Origin: Pseudoruegeria sp. SHC-113
GTDB taxonomy: Bacteria; Pseudomonadota; Alphaproteobacteria; Rhodobacterales; Rhodobacteraceae
NCBI RefSeq assembly: GCF_025376885.1
Contig: NZ_JAHUBR010000001.1
Location: 2,790,001 to 2,854,000 of the forward strand
DNA: 64,000 bases
Direction of reading: 5' to 3'
A program made the position numbers and the translations under genes. Below, piece by piece: positions 48,387 to 57,800 of the stretch. Positions within the stretch are counted from its first letter, which is position 1. Each line of letters opens with the position of its first letter. Under the pieces are notes generated by a model. That model saw nothing but the letters and a program-made list of their open reading frames with translations. It was not told the DNA's origin and made no database searches.

Positions 48387-49742
48387 ATGCCCATTGCCCT
48401 GATCATTCTCGCCGCCGGCCAGGGGAGCCGGATGAATTCCGATCTGCCCAAGGTGCTGCACCCGCTCGGCGGCGCGCCGCTTCTGGCCCATGCGATGGAC
48501 GCGGGCGCGGCCCTGATGCCTGAGAAAACGGTTGTTGTCGCCGGACACGGATATGAGGCCGTCGCCAAAGCGGCCAAGGCACATGATCCCGAGGCCGTTG
48601 TCGTGCGGCAGGCGGAGCAGCTGGGCACCTCCCATGCCGTAGCACAGGCGCGTGAGGCTTTGGCTGGGTTTGAGGGCGATGCCGTCGTGCTTTACGGCGA
48701 CACGCCCTTCATCCGCCCCGAAACGCTTGAGGCGATGCTCGCGGCCCGCGCCAGCCATCCCGTTGTTTTCCTTGGCTTTGAAGCCGCCGACCCCAAGCGC
48801 TACGGCCGCTTCATCACCGAAGGCAGCGCGCTTGAGCGCATCGTGGAATACAAGGACGCAAGCGAGGCCGAACGCGCCATCACGCTGTGCAACTCCGGCG
48901 TCATGGCGGCGGATGCGCAAACCATGTTCCGCCTGATCGAACAGGTCGGCAATGACAACGCCTCCGGCGAATACTACCTGCCCGATCTGGTGGCGCTGGC
49001 CCGTGCAGAAGGCCTGAGCAGTGGATTTGTAACCTGCGACGAGGCCGAGACGCTGGGCATCAACACCCGCGCCGAACTGGCCGGGGCGGAGGCCCTGCTG
49101 CAGGCGGCCAAACGCTCTGAGGCACTGGAGAACGGCGTGACGCTGGTGGCCCCGGAAACCGTCTTCTTCGCCCATGACACCTATGTCGGCGGCGATACGG
49201 TGATCGAGCCCAACGTCGTGTTCGGGCCCGGCGTGACGGTGGAAAACGGCGCGAAGATCCGGGCGTTCAGCCATCTGGAAGGCTGCCACGTGGCCCGTGG
49301 CGGCGTGATCGGCCCCTACGCTCGCCTGCGCCCCGGTGCGGAACTGGCCGAGGATGTGCGCATCGGCAATTTCGTGGAGGTGAAGAACGCGCAGCTGGCC
49401 GAGGGCGTGAAGGTCAACCACCTCTCCTACATCGGCGATGCTGCCATCGGGGAGCAGACGAACGTCGGCGCGGGCACGATCACCTGCAACTATGACGGCG
49501 TGTTCAAGCACCGCACCGAGATCGGCGCGCGGGCTTTCATCGGCTCCAACACCATGCTCGTCGCCCCGGTGAAAGTGGGCGATGAGGCGATGACGGCCTC
49601 GGGCTCCGTGATCACCTCCGACGTGGAAGCCGGCGCGCTGGCGGTGGCCCGCGCCAAACAGGCGGTGAAACCGGGGCTTGCGCGCCGGATGTTCGAAAAA
49701 CTCAAGGCCGCAAAGGCCCGCAAGGCGAAAGAGCAGGAATAA
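48387..49742 (+). CDS. glmU: Bifunctional N-acetylglucosamine-1-phosphate uridyltransferase / glucosamine-1-phosphate acetyltransferase
   Basis: Makes UDP-GlcNAc for peptidoglycan and LPS. The 451 residues show the uridyltransferase loop LAAGQGSRMNSDLPKVLHPL region (6-25) and a C-terminal left-handed beta-helix with hexapeptide repeats from about 245. Acetyl-CoA site residues lie in GAGTITCNYDG. Its stop shares a base with the glmS start, so the UDP-GlcNAc pathway genes are coupled. TTGACC at 48313-48318 could be a -35, without a clear -10. Confidence 0.97.
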   Translation: MPIALIILAAGQGSRMNSDLPKVLHPLGGAPLLAHAMDAGAALMPEKTVVVAGHGYEAVAKAAKAHDPEAVVVRQAEQLGTSHAVAQAREALAGFEGDAVVLYGDTPFIRPETLEAMLAARASHPVVFLGFEAADPKRYGRFITEGSALERIVEYKDASEAERAITLCNSGVMAADAQTMFRLIEQVGNDNASGEYYLPDLVALARAEGLSSGFVTCDEAETLGINTRAELAGAEALLQAAKRSEALENGVTLVAPETVFFAHDTYVGGDTVIEPNVVFGPGVTVENGAKIRAFSHLEGCHVARGGVIGPYARLRPGAELAEDVRIGNFVEVKNAQLAEGVKVNHLSYIGDAAIGEQTNVGAGTITCNYDGVFKHRTEIGARAFIGSNTMLVAPVKVGDEAMTASGSVITSDVEAGALAVARAKQAVKPGLARRMFEKLKAAKARKAKEQE

Positions 49743-51565
49743 TGTGTGGAATTGTAGGGGTCCTCGGGGATCACGAAGCCGCGCCAATCGTTGTTGAAGC
49801 GCTGAAACGTTTGGAATATCGCGGCTATGACAGCGCGGGCATCGCCACCGTGAACAACGGCAAGCTGGACCGCCGCCGCGCGGTCGGCAAGCTCGTGAAC
49901 CTCTCCGATCTGCTGGTGCATGAGCCGCTGGCCGGCAAAGCCGCCATCGGCCACACCCGCTGGGCCACCCACGGCGCGCCGTCGGTCACGAATGCCCACC
50001 CGCATCAGGCCGGCCCCGTTGCCGTGGTGCATAACGGAATCATCGAGAATTTCCGCGAGTTGCGCGCCGAACTTAAAGCTGCCGGCATGGGCTTCGTCAC
50101 CGAGACGGACACCGAAACCGTCGCCCTGCTGACGCAGCACCACATGAACGAAGGGCTTTCGCCGCGCGCGGCGGCGGAAAAGACGCTGGGCCGCCTCGAG
50201 GGCGCTTTCGCACTCTGCTTTCTGTTCGACGGGGAAGATGATCTTCTGATCGCCGCCCGCAAGGGCTCACCGCTGGCCATCGGCCATGGCGACGGCGAGA
50301 TGTTCGTTGGCTCCGACGCCATCGCGCTTTCGCCGATGACGAACGAGATCACCTATCTGGAAGAAGGCGACTGGGCCATCGTGACCCGCCAAAGCCTTGA
50401 GATCCGCGATGCCAACGGCGCACTGGCCAACCGCGCGAAGAAAACGATCCAGATCGACGCCACCCGCGTGGAAAAGGGCGGCCACAAGCACTTCATGGCC
50501 AAGGAAATTGCCGAGCAGCCCACGGTACTGGGCGAGGCGGTGGATCACTACCTGACAGGCGACGGCAATGCCGTGAAGATCCCCGCCGAAGAGCTTGATT
50601 TCACTCAGTTTGACCGGATCACCATGGTCGCCTGCGGCACGGCGTTTTATGCCTGCCTGACGGCGAAATACTGGTTCGAGCAGCTCGCGCGCCTGCCTGT
50701 CGAGGTCGATATCGCCTCCGAATTCCGTTACCGCGAGCCCCCCGTCGCCCCGCGCACGCTGGCGGTGTTCGTCTCCCAATCGGGCGAAACGGCCGATACG
50801 CTCGCCGCCCTGCGCTACATGGAGGGCAAGGCCGCGAAGATCCTGTCGGTGGTCAACGTGTCGGAAAGCTCCATCGCGCGGGAAAGCGATCTGGCGCTGC
50901 CGATTCTGGCCGGTGTCGAGGTCGGCGTGGCCTCCACCAAGGCCTTCACCTGCCAGCTCAACGTGCTCGCCCTGCTCGCCCTGCGCGCCGCCGAAGCGCG
51001 GGGCGAATTGGTGCCCGACGCCCTGCGCGCCCATCTGGCCGCCCTGCGCAACCTGCCGGGGCTGATGAACCACGCGCTTGGCGCGAGCGACACGATCGAG
51101 GCGCTGTCGCGCGAGCTTGCAAAGGCGCAGGACATCCTGTTCCTTGGCCGGGGCGCGATGTATCCCATCGCGCTGGAAGGCGCGCTGAAACTCAAGGAAA
51201 TCAGCTACATCCACGCCGAAGGTTATGCATCAGGCGAGCTGAAACACGGCCCCATCGCGCTGATCGATGAAAACGTGCCGGTGATCGTCATGGCGCCGCG
51301 TGACGGGCTTTTTGACAAGACGGTCTCCAACATGCAGGAGGTCATGGCGCGCGGCGGCAAGGTGCTGCTGATCACCGACGCCGAAGGCGCACGGCAGGCC
51401 GGGGAAGATGTCTGGCGCAGCGTGATCCTGCCGGAGATTCCCGATCTGCTGGCCCCGATCCTCTACGCGATCCCGGCGCAGCTGCTGGCCTATCACACCG
51501 CCGTGGCCAAGGGCACGGATGTGGACCAGCCGCGCAACCTCGCCAAATCGGTGACAGTGGAATGA
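49742..51565 (+). CDS. glmS: Glutamine--fructose-6-phosphate aminotransferase (isomerizing)
   Basis: First committed step of hexosamine synthesis: fructose-6-P plus glutamine to glucosamine-6-P. The 607-residue protein starts MCGIVG with Cys2 as the glutaminase nucleophile. It has two SIS sugar isomerase domains (about 285-425 and 455-595); SQSGETADT marks the first. The C-terminus PRNLAKSVTVE is the family ending that closes the active site. It overlaps the downstream AlkD-like gene by ATGA. No glmS riboswitch is expected, because the gene is internal to the operon. Confidence 0.97.
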   Translation: MCGIVGVLGDHEAAPIVVEALKRLEYRGYDSAGIATVNNGKLDRRRAVGKLVNLSDLLVHEPLAGKAAIGHTRWATHGAPSVTNAHPHQAGPVAVVHNGIIENFRELRAELKAAGMGFVTETDTETVALLTQHHMNEGLSPRAAAEKTLGRLEGAFALCFLFDGEDDLLIAARKGSPLAIGHGDGEMFVGSDAIALSPMTNEITYLEEGDWAIVTRQSLEIRDANGALANRAKKTIQIDATRVEKGGHKHFMAKEIAEQPTVLGEAVDHYLTGDGNAVKIPAEELDFTQFDRITMVACGTAFYACLTAKYWFEQLARLPVEVDIASEFRYREPPVAPRTLAVFVSQSGETADTLAALRYMEGKAAKILSVVNVSESSIARESDLALPILAGVEVGVASTKAFTCQLNVLALLALRAAEARGELVPDALRAHLAALRNLPGLMNHALGASDTIEALSRELAKAQDILFLGRGAMYPIALEGALKLKEISYIHAEGYASGELKHGPIALIDENVPVIVMAPRDGLFDKTVSNMQEVMARGGKVLLITDAEGARQAGEDVWRSVILPEIPDLLAPILYAIPAQLLAYHTAVAKGTDVDQPRNLAKSVTVE

Positions 51566-52254
51566 GCCCCGAGGCCGCGCTTGGCCAGCTCGAATCGCTT
51601 GGCAACGCGCAGAAGGCGGGTGAAATGGCCGCTTACCACAAGGCCGCGCGGCGCTATCTGGGCGTTTCCAATCCGCAGATCGACGATGCGGTGAAAGGCT
51701 GGCGCGCCGCCCTTTCCGTCGAAGAGCGCGTGGCGCTGGCCGATGCGCTTTGGGCCAGTGATGTGCACGAGGCCCGAGTGGCGGCTGCCAAGCTGCTCAC
51801 GCAGGCCCGCCTGCGCCCGGATGAGGGCGCTTGGGACGTGATCAAGGGCTGGGTGCCGGAGTTTGACGCCTGGGCCGTGGCCGATCATGCCGCCATCGCG
51901 GGGCAGAAACGGCTGGTGGCGGTGCCTGCCCGGCTGGATGAGGTGGAAGGCTGGACGACATCCGAGCACATGTGGACCCGCCGCGCCGCGCTGGTGATGA
52001 CGCTGCCCTGGGCCAAGATGAACACACCGAAACCGGCAGAGCTTGAGGCGCGCGAGCGGATCCTTGGCTGGGCGGCCGCCTATGTGGAAGATCGCCAGTG
52101 GTTCATCCAGAAAGCCGTGGCCTGGTGGCTGCGCGATCTGTCCAAACGCGCGCCTGAGCGGGTGGCCGCGTTTCTGAACGAACATGGCGACGCGATGAAG
52201 CCCTTCGCGCGCAAGGAAGCGTCCAAATACCTGACCAATAGCGTTTCGGATTAA
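51562..52254 (+). CDS. AlkD-like DNA alkylation repair protein
   Basis: A 230-residue all-helical protein with HEAT-like repeats and Trp-rich segments (MWTRRAALVMTLPWAKM around 137-153, then DRQWFIQKAVAWWLRDLSKR around 178-197). These fit the AlkD family of alkylpurine glycosylases. In AlkD the WxxR and acidic residues lining the concave face act on 3- and 7-alkylpurines; equivalent positions are present, but activity is inferred. It overlaps glmS by four bases, so it is translated together with a hexosamine enzyme without an evident functional link. Confidence 0.85.
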   Translation: MSPEAALGQLESLGNAQKAGEMAAYHKAARRYLGVSNPQIDDAVKGWRAALSVEERVALADALWASDVHEARVAAAKLLTQARLRPDEGAWDVIKGWVPEFDAWAVADHAAIAGQKRLVAVPARLDEVEGWTTSEHMWTRRAALVMTLPWAKMNTPKPAELEARERILGWAAAYVEDRQWFIQKAVAWWLRDLSKRAPERVAAFLNEHGDAMKPFARKEASKYLTNSVSD

Positions 52255-52342
52255 ACGTGAATCGCTTCTTCGCTGCCTCTCCCTTCGGTCGAACGCGACA
52301 AGCGATGCAGAATGTGTCTGGTTAAATCCGAAACGCTCCAGC

Positions 52343-52801
52343 TTAGATCGGCAGGCGGGTGGTGTATTTCAGCTCCCGCAAGCCGAAGCTCGAATGCACC
52401 GCCGCCACGTGGCGGTTGCGCAGCAGGCTGTGCGTCATGAAGCGCTCATAGGCCTCCACGTCGCGCACGCGGATTTTCAGGATGTAATCCGACGCGCCCG
52501 AAACGGCGTGGCACTCCATGATCTCGGGGTGGGCCGCGACGACAGCGGCGAACTCCGACACCGCTTCCGCCGAGTGATCCTTGAGCGAGACATTGGCGAA
52601 GACAACGAGTTTCAGGTGCAGCTTGGCCGGATCCAAGAGCGCCACGCGGCCCTTCACCAGCCCCGCCTTTTCAAGCTCGTTCAGCCGCCGCCAAAGCGTG
52701 CTTTGCGGGACCTGGCAGCGCTCGGACAGCTCTGCCAGAGAAGCGGCAGAGTCGCGCTGCAGCTCCCGCAAGATCCGCATATCCTGATCAGAATATTCCA
52801 T
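52343..52801 (-). CDS. Lrp/AsnC family transcriptional regulator
   Basis: A 152-residue regulator. N-terminal helix-turn-helix (about 8-55: DMRILRELQRDSAASLAELSERC, then QSTLWRRLNELEKAG) and C-terminal RAM ligand-binding domain with GASDYILKIRVRD. Divergent from phhA with a 120-base shared promoter region, so regulation of phenylalanine hydroxylation by an aromatic amino acid ligand is likely. No clear palindromic operator was found in the gap. Confidence 0.93.
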   Translation of the reverse strand: MEYSDQDMRILRELQRDSAASLAELSERCQVPQSTLWRRLNELEKAGLVKGRVALLDPAKLHLKLVVFANVSLKDHSAEAVSEFAAVVAAHPEIMECHAVSGASDYILKIRVRDVEAYERFMTHSLLRNRHVAAVHSSFGLRELKYTTRLPI

Positions 52802-52921
52802 TCTGGCACGCTAGTCGGAAAATTTAACCCAGCCAAGCCCGCCCGTTCCCTGCTTCTGAAATCTTCTTGCCTGCCTGCTGTGCGATACTGGCTTTGGAGC
52901 AGGAAAACGGGAGGCACCGTC

Positions 52922-53704
52922 ATGGCCACATCTGCACAATACGCAAGCAAACACCCGGACGCGGACGGGTTTTACAGCTACAGCGCCGAGGAAGATGCCG
53001 TCTGGGGGGAGCTTTTCACCCGGCAGATGGCAGCGCTGCAGGGCAAGGTCGTGCCGGATTATCTGGCGGGCGTGGAGGCGCTTGGCCTGAACGCTGGGAA
53101 AGTGCCCCAGATCTGCGAAATCGACGCGCGGCTGCACGCCGCCACCGGGGCCGGCGTGGAGGGCGTGCCCGCGATCATCCCGCCCAGCCAATTCTTCAAA
53201 CTCCTCGCGGCGCGCAAGTTCCCCGTGGCCACCTTCCTGCGCCGCCGGGAGCATATGGACTATATCGAGGAACCGGACCTGTTTCACGAGGTCTTCGGCC
53301 ATTGCCCGCTGCTGACCAACGCCGATTACGCCGATTTCATCGAGGGCTTCGGAAAGAAGGCGTTGAGCCTCGGAAAAGGCTATTCGTGGCATCTATTCCG
53401 GTTGTTCTGGTTCACCGTGGAATTCGGCATGATCCGCACGCCGGACGGTTTGCGCGCCTATGGGGCCGGGATCGTTTCCTCGCCGTCTGAGTTGACCCAT
53501 GCGACGGGCGGCACGGTGCAGATGCAGCCGTTCGATCTGGAGACCGTGCTGCGCACGCCCTACCGGATCGACATCGTGCAGCCCACCTACTTCGTGATCG
53601 AGGATTTCGCCCAACTGGCAGCATTGCTAGAGGTGGATTTCGGCGCGGCGATTGATGCGGCCAAGGCCAAGGGCGATTTCGCGCCTCTGTTTGCGGCGGC
53701 ATGA
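52922..53704 (+). CDS. phhA: Phenylalanine 4-monooxygenase
   Basis: Converts phenylalanine to tyrosine using tetrahydropterin, O2 and Fe(II). The 260-residue protein corresponds to the catalytic core of the aromatic amino acid hydroxylases without a regulatory domain. Iron ligands are His122, His127 (HEVFGH) and Glu167 (FTVEFG). GGGAGG precedes ATG 52922. It is divergent from an Lrp-type gene and followed by a complex hairpin. Confidence 0.96.
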   Translation: MATSAQYASKHPDADGFYSYSAEEDAVWGELFTRQMAALQGKVVPDYLAGVEALGLNAGKVPQICEIDARLHAATGAGVEGVPAIIPPSQFFKLLAARKFPVATFLRRREHMDYIEEPDLFHEVFGHCPLLTNADYADFIEGFGKKALSLGKGYSWHLFRLFWFTVEFGMIRTPDGLRAYGAGIVSSPSELTHATGGTVQMQPFDLETVLRTPYRIDIVQPTYFVIEDFAQLAALLEVDFGAAIDAAKAKGDFAPLFAAA

Positions 53705-53754
53705 CGGACTGCACAATACCAAAAGCACTGAGCGCCTGACCAGGCGGGCGCGAA

Positions 53755-53809
53755 CGCGCCTGCCCCCGTGCTGAGAGCACACCTTCGGTGTGGCGGCAGG
53801 GCAGGCGCG
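53755..53809. repeat. Nested inverted repeat downstream of phhA
   Basis: CGCGCCTGCCC (53755-53765) pairs perfectly with GGGCAGGCGCG (53799-53809). Inside, CACACC-TTC-GGTGTG (53778-53792) forms a second hairpin. A GCCTG-AC-CAGGC hairpin precedes it. No T-run follows, so a simple terminator is not certain. Confidence 0.65.
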
Positions 53810-53877
53810 TGCCCGTTTCAGGCGAAACAGGCCAAGTAGCGCTTCCCCGCTGCGGCCAGCCATGCTAGCGCAGCGCT

Positions 53878-54090
53878 ATGAGCCAAGAGGATCGCATCAC
53901 CCAGCTTGAAGAGCTGATTGCGCATCTCACCCGCACGGTGGAGGATTTGTCGGACGTGATCGCCCGGCAGGATCAGGACATTGCGCGGCTGAAAGGCCGG
54001 GTGCAGTTGCTGGTGGAACGCGAAGCGCAGCGCGAGGCCGATGACGGAAGCTCCATCCCGCTCGCAGACCAGCGCCCGCCCCATTGGTAA
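53878..54090 (+). CDS. slyX: SlyX-like small coiled-coil protein
   Basis: A 70-residue protein that is nearly all coiled coil to residue ~50 (ITQLEELIAHLTRTVEDLSD), ending in PPHW, the conserved C-terminus of SlyX. The role of SlyX is unknown. It is convergent with the lipoprotein gene, three bases away. Confidence 0.85.
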   Translation: MSQEDRITQLEELIAHLTRTVEDLSDVIARQDQDIARLKGRVQLLVEREAQREADDGSSIPLADQRPPHW

Positions 54091-54093
54091 GAT

Positions 54094-54882
54094 TCAGCGC
54101 CGCTCGTAATCCTGCGCGATGACCTTGCCTTTATGGAGCAAGATCTCGGTGTGGCTCGCGCCGCCGAACCGCTCGTAAGCGGTGACGAAGGCCGTGCTCT
54201 TTTCCATCCGCTTCGCACCGCTGCCCTCGCAAGGCTTGCCTTTGCCCTTGCCGCAGATGCCGCGCTTGATCTGCTCGTAGGCGGTGTCGGTCTGGGAATA
54301 GGGGATGGATTTCACCAGTGGATCGTAGCGCATGGTTTCATGGGTGATTGGCGCGCCCAGCACCGCAAGCCCCGCCGTGAACTGGCGCGCGCAGCCGTCG
54401 GAGAACCCTGTCACCGCATGGAGCCGCGGCGCGGTGGAGCCCGGTGCGCTGTCATAAAGCCTGAAGCCACTGCCCTTTTCGGGGAAGCGGTCCACCTCCT
54501 TGCCCAGCGCCTTGCCGCGCACCCCGCAGACCTTGCGCACCTCGCCAAAAGCCAGAGGCCCCTTGGCCTCGGCCGCTGCTGGGGCTTCAGCGGCGACGCC
54601 GAATTCCTCAAGCTGGCGGGTGGCGGGCGCGTCCGGCGAGACGGGTTTCTCATCGCTTCCAGCGCCAAAAAGCCCGGCAAAGAGCCCAGTCGCGTTGATC
54701 TCGTCGGTTTCCGTCATCGCGGTAGAGGGCGCATCTTCGGCGATGTCCACCTCCGAAAGCCGCTCGATCTGAACGGCCTCCTCTTCAGGCGCGGCCTCGG
54801 GCGGTGTTGTCTGCATGCAGGCCGAAAGCGCCAGCGTGGTTAACGCGGCGGGCAAAAAACCGATGGTGCTAGATTTCCTCAA
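54094..54882 (-). CDS. Predicted lipoprotein with extensin-like C-terminal domain
   Basis: A 262-residue protein. Signal peptide with lipobox ALSAC (Cys22 lipidated), an acidic low-complexity region (about 25-105), and a Cys-containing domain (about 112-262) with CGVRGKALGKEV, LHAVTGFSDGCARQFTAGLAVLG region and YSQTDTAYEQIKRGICG. The pattern recalls a conserved exported family of Rhodobacterales; no function is known to me. The start is TTG 54882, overlapping the dnaE stop by 14 bases, so it is cotranscribed with dnaE. Confidence 0.7.
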   Translation of the reverse strand: MRKSSTIGFLPAALTTLALSACMQTTPPEAAPEEEAVQIERLSEVDIAEDAPSTAMTETDEINATGLFAGLFGAGSDEKPVSPDAPATRQLEEFGVAAEAPAAAEAKGPLAFGEVRKVCGVRGKALGKEVDRFPEKGSGFRLYDSAPGSTAPRLHAVTGFSDGCARQFTAGLAVLGAPITHETMRYDPLVKSIPYSQTDTAYEQIKRGICGKGKGKPCEGSGAKRMEKSTAFVTAYERFGGASHTEILLHKGKVIAQDYERR

Positions 54883-57800
54883 CCGTCAGAACCCCCCCAA
54901 GGCTCTTGATCGCTCCCTTGATCTGCGGGTTCACGGGATAGAGCCGTTCGAGCGAGATTTCAACCTCGCCGGGGAGATCGGGGTGAATCAGGCAGAAATT
55001 CACCGGTCCGCGGCTGCGCGCCTGCTTGTCCTGCGCGGCTGTGTCCAGAAGATTGGCAACCGTCGGGATAGCCGTGGCATCCTCCAGAAAGATCTTCAAC
55101 CCGGCGCTGCCGGCATCGGCCACCACGCTGTCGATCGGCTGCACCGCGCGTGCCAGAAGCTTCAGCTGATCGCTCTCAACCGTGGCTTCCACCGTCACGA
55201 CGACCTTGGAGCCGGTCTCCAGATACTCGCGGCTGGCCTCCAGCGTGTCGGAGAAAATGGTGACCTCATAGGCCCCTGTTGGGTCAGACAGCTGCGCAAA
55301 GGCAAAACGGTTGCCCTTGGCCGATTTGCGCTCCTGCCGCCCGGCCACGGCACCGGAAAGCCGCGCGATCATCGCACCGCCCTTCTTCGTCTGCTCTTCC
55401 AGCTCCGAAAGCGTCAGCACCTTCTTGCGCTTGAGCGCGGGCATGTAATCATCGAGCGGGTGGCCGGAGAGGTAGAAGCCAATGGCCTTGAACTCCTCGG
55501 TGAGCCGCTCGGCGGGCAGCCAGTCCGGCGTGGCCGCAAGGCGCGGCTCGGGCAGATCCTCCCCGGCTTCGCCAAAGAGCGAGACCTGACTAGAGGCGCG
55601 CTGCTCGTGGATGGCAGCGGAATAGGCCACAAGCGCCTCGATGCTGTCAAAGACGCGCTTGCGGTTGCGGTCCAGCTCGTCAAAGGCCCCGGCGCGGGCC
55701 AGCATCTCCATCGGGCGCTTGCCGACGCGCTTCAGATCCACCCGGCGGGCGAAATCAAAGAGCGTGGCGAAAGGCTTCTCGCCGCGCCCCTTCACCACCA
55801 TCTGCATCGCCTCGCTGCCGACGTTTTTCAGCGCGCCGAGCCCGTAGACAAGCTTGCCCTCGGCCACACTGAAGGTGGCAAGCGAGCGGTTCACGCAGGG
55901 CGGCAGGATTTCGAGCCCGAGCCCCTCGCGATCACGATCCTTGCGCGCTTCCTCGGCGTAGATCGCCAGCTTGTCGGTCAGGTGGATATCGCAGTTCATG
56001 ACGCCCGCCATGAACTCCACCGGGTGATTGGCTTTGAGCCAGCCCGTCTGGTAGCTCACCACCGCATAGGCGGCGGCATGGGATTTGTTGAAGCCGTAGT
56101 TGGCGAATTTCTCAAGAAGGTCAAAGACTTCGCTGGCCTTCTTCTTGTCCACCCCGTTTTCGGCTGCGCCCTTTTCGAACTTCGGGCGCTCGGCGTCCAT
56201 CGCCTCTTTGATCTTCTTGCCCATGGCGCGGCGCAGCAGGTCCGCGCCGCCAAGGCTGTAGCCCGCCATGACCTGCGCGATTTGCATCACCTGTTCCTGA
56301 TACACGATGATGCCCTGGGTCTCTTCGAGGATATGATCGATCAGCGGGTGCACCGAGGCCAGTTCACGCTGGCCGTTCTTCACCTCGCAATAGGTGGGGA
56401 TGTTCTCCATCGGGCCGGGGCGATAGAGCGCCACCAGCGCCACGATGTCCTCGATGCAGGTGGGTTTCATGCGCTTGAGCGCATCCATCATGCCCGAGCT
56501 TTCCACCTGGAACACCGCCACGGTGCGCGCCTCGGCGTAGAGCTTGTAGGTTTTTTCGTCATCCAGCGGGATGGCGTTGATCTGGTTCTCCGCGCCTTCG
56601 GCAGGCTCGTAGAGCTGGGTGCCATCGGCGGCCACATGGATCGGGCGGCCCGATTTCAGGATCTGCTCGATGGCGTTCTGGATCACGGTGAGAGTTTTCA
56701 GGCCAAGGAAATCGAACTTCACGAGCCCCGCCTGCTCCACCCATTTCATGTTGAACTGGGTCGCGGGCATGTCGGAGCGCGGATCCTGATAGAGCGGCAC
56801 CAGCGCGTCGAGCGGCCTGTCCCCGATCACCACGCCCGCGGCATGGGTGGAGGCATTGCGCAGCAGGCCTTCCACCTGCTGGCCGTAGGTCAGCAGCCGC
56901 TCCACCACTTCCTCGTTGCGCGCCTCTTCCCGCAGGCGCGGCTCGTCGATAAGCGCCTGCGCGATGGAGACAGGCTTCACCCCCTCCACCGGGATCAGCT
57001 TGGACAGGCGGTCCACCTGCCCGTAGGGCATCTGCAGCACACGCCCCACATCACGCACGGCGGCCTTGGAGAGTAGCGCGCCGAAGGTGATGATCTGGCC
57101 CACCTTGTCGCGGCCGTATTTCTCCTGCACGTAGCGGATCACCTCCTCGCGGCGGTCCATGCAGAAGTCGATGTCGAAGTCGGGCATGGAGACCCGCTCG
57201 GGGTTCAGGAAGCGTTCAAACAGCAGGCTGTAGCGCAGCGGATCAAGGTCGGTGATGGTGAGCGCATAGGCCACGAGGCTGCCCGCGCCCGAGCCCCGGC
57301 CGGGGCCCACGGGGATGTCGTGATCCTTGCCCCACTGGATGAAGTCCGCAACGATCAGGAAGTAGCCGGGAAAGCCCATGCCCTCGATGATGTCGAGCTC
57401 GAAGTCGAGCCGCTTCTGATACTCTTCCACGCTGGCGGCATGGGGGATCACCTTGAGCCGCGCCTGCAGGCCTTCGTTCGCCTGACGCCGCAGTTCGGCC
57501 ACCTCGTCATCGGCGAATTTCGGCAGGATCGGATCACGCCGGTAAGCCATGAAGGCGCAACGGCGGGCGATTTCCACCGTGTTTTCAATCGCCTCCGGCA
57601 GGTCGGCAAACAGCGCCGCCATCTCCTGCGGGCTTTTGAAGTAATGCTGCGGGGTCAGGCGGCGGCGGGCCTCCTGCTGATCTACGTAAGCGCCTTCCTT
57701 GATGCAGATCAGCGCATCATGGGCCTCATACATCTCGGCCTTGGGAAAGTAGACGTCATTTGTCGCGACCAGCGGCAGGCCCATCCCATAGGCCATCTCC

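Noticed and set aside
49700-49745. glmS ribozyme/riboswitch ahead of glmS
   Set aside because: glmS starts within the glmU stop, so there is no leader; this riboswitch is known from Firmicutes.
54815-57076. A 753-codon plus-strand open frame opposite dnaE
   Set aside because: Antisense shadow of a conserved polymerase gene; no independent support.
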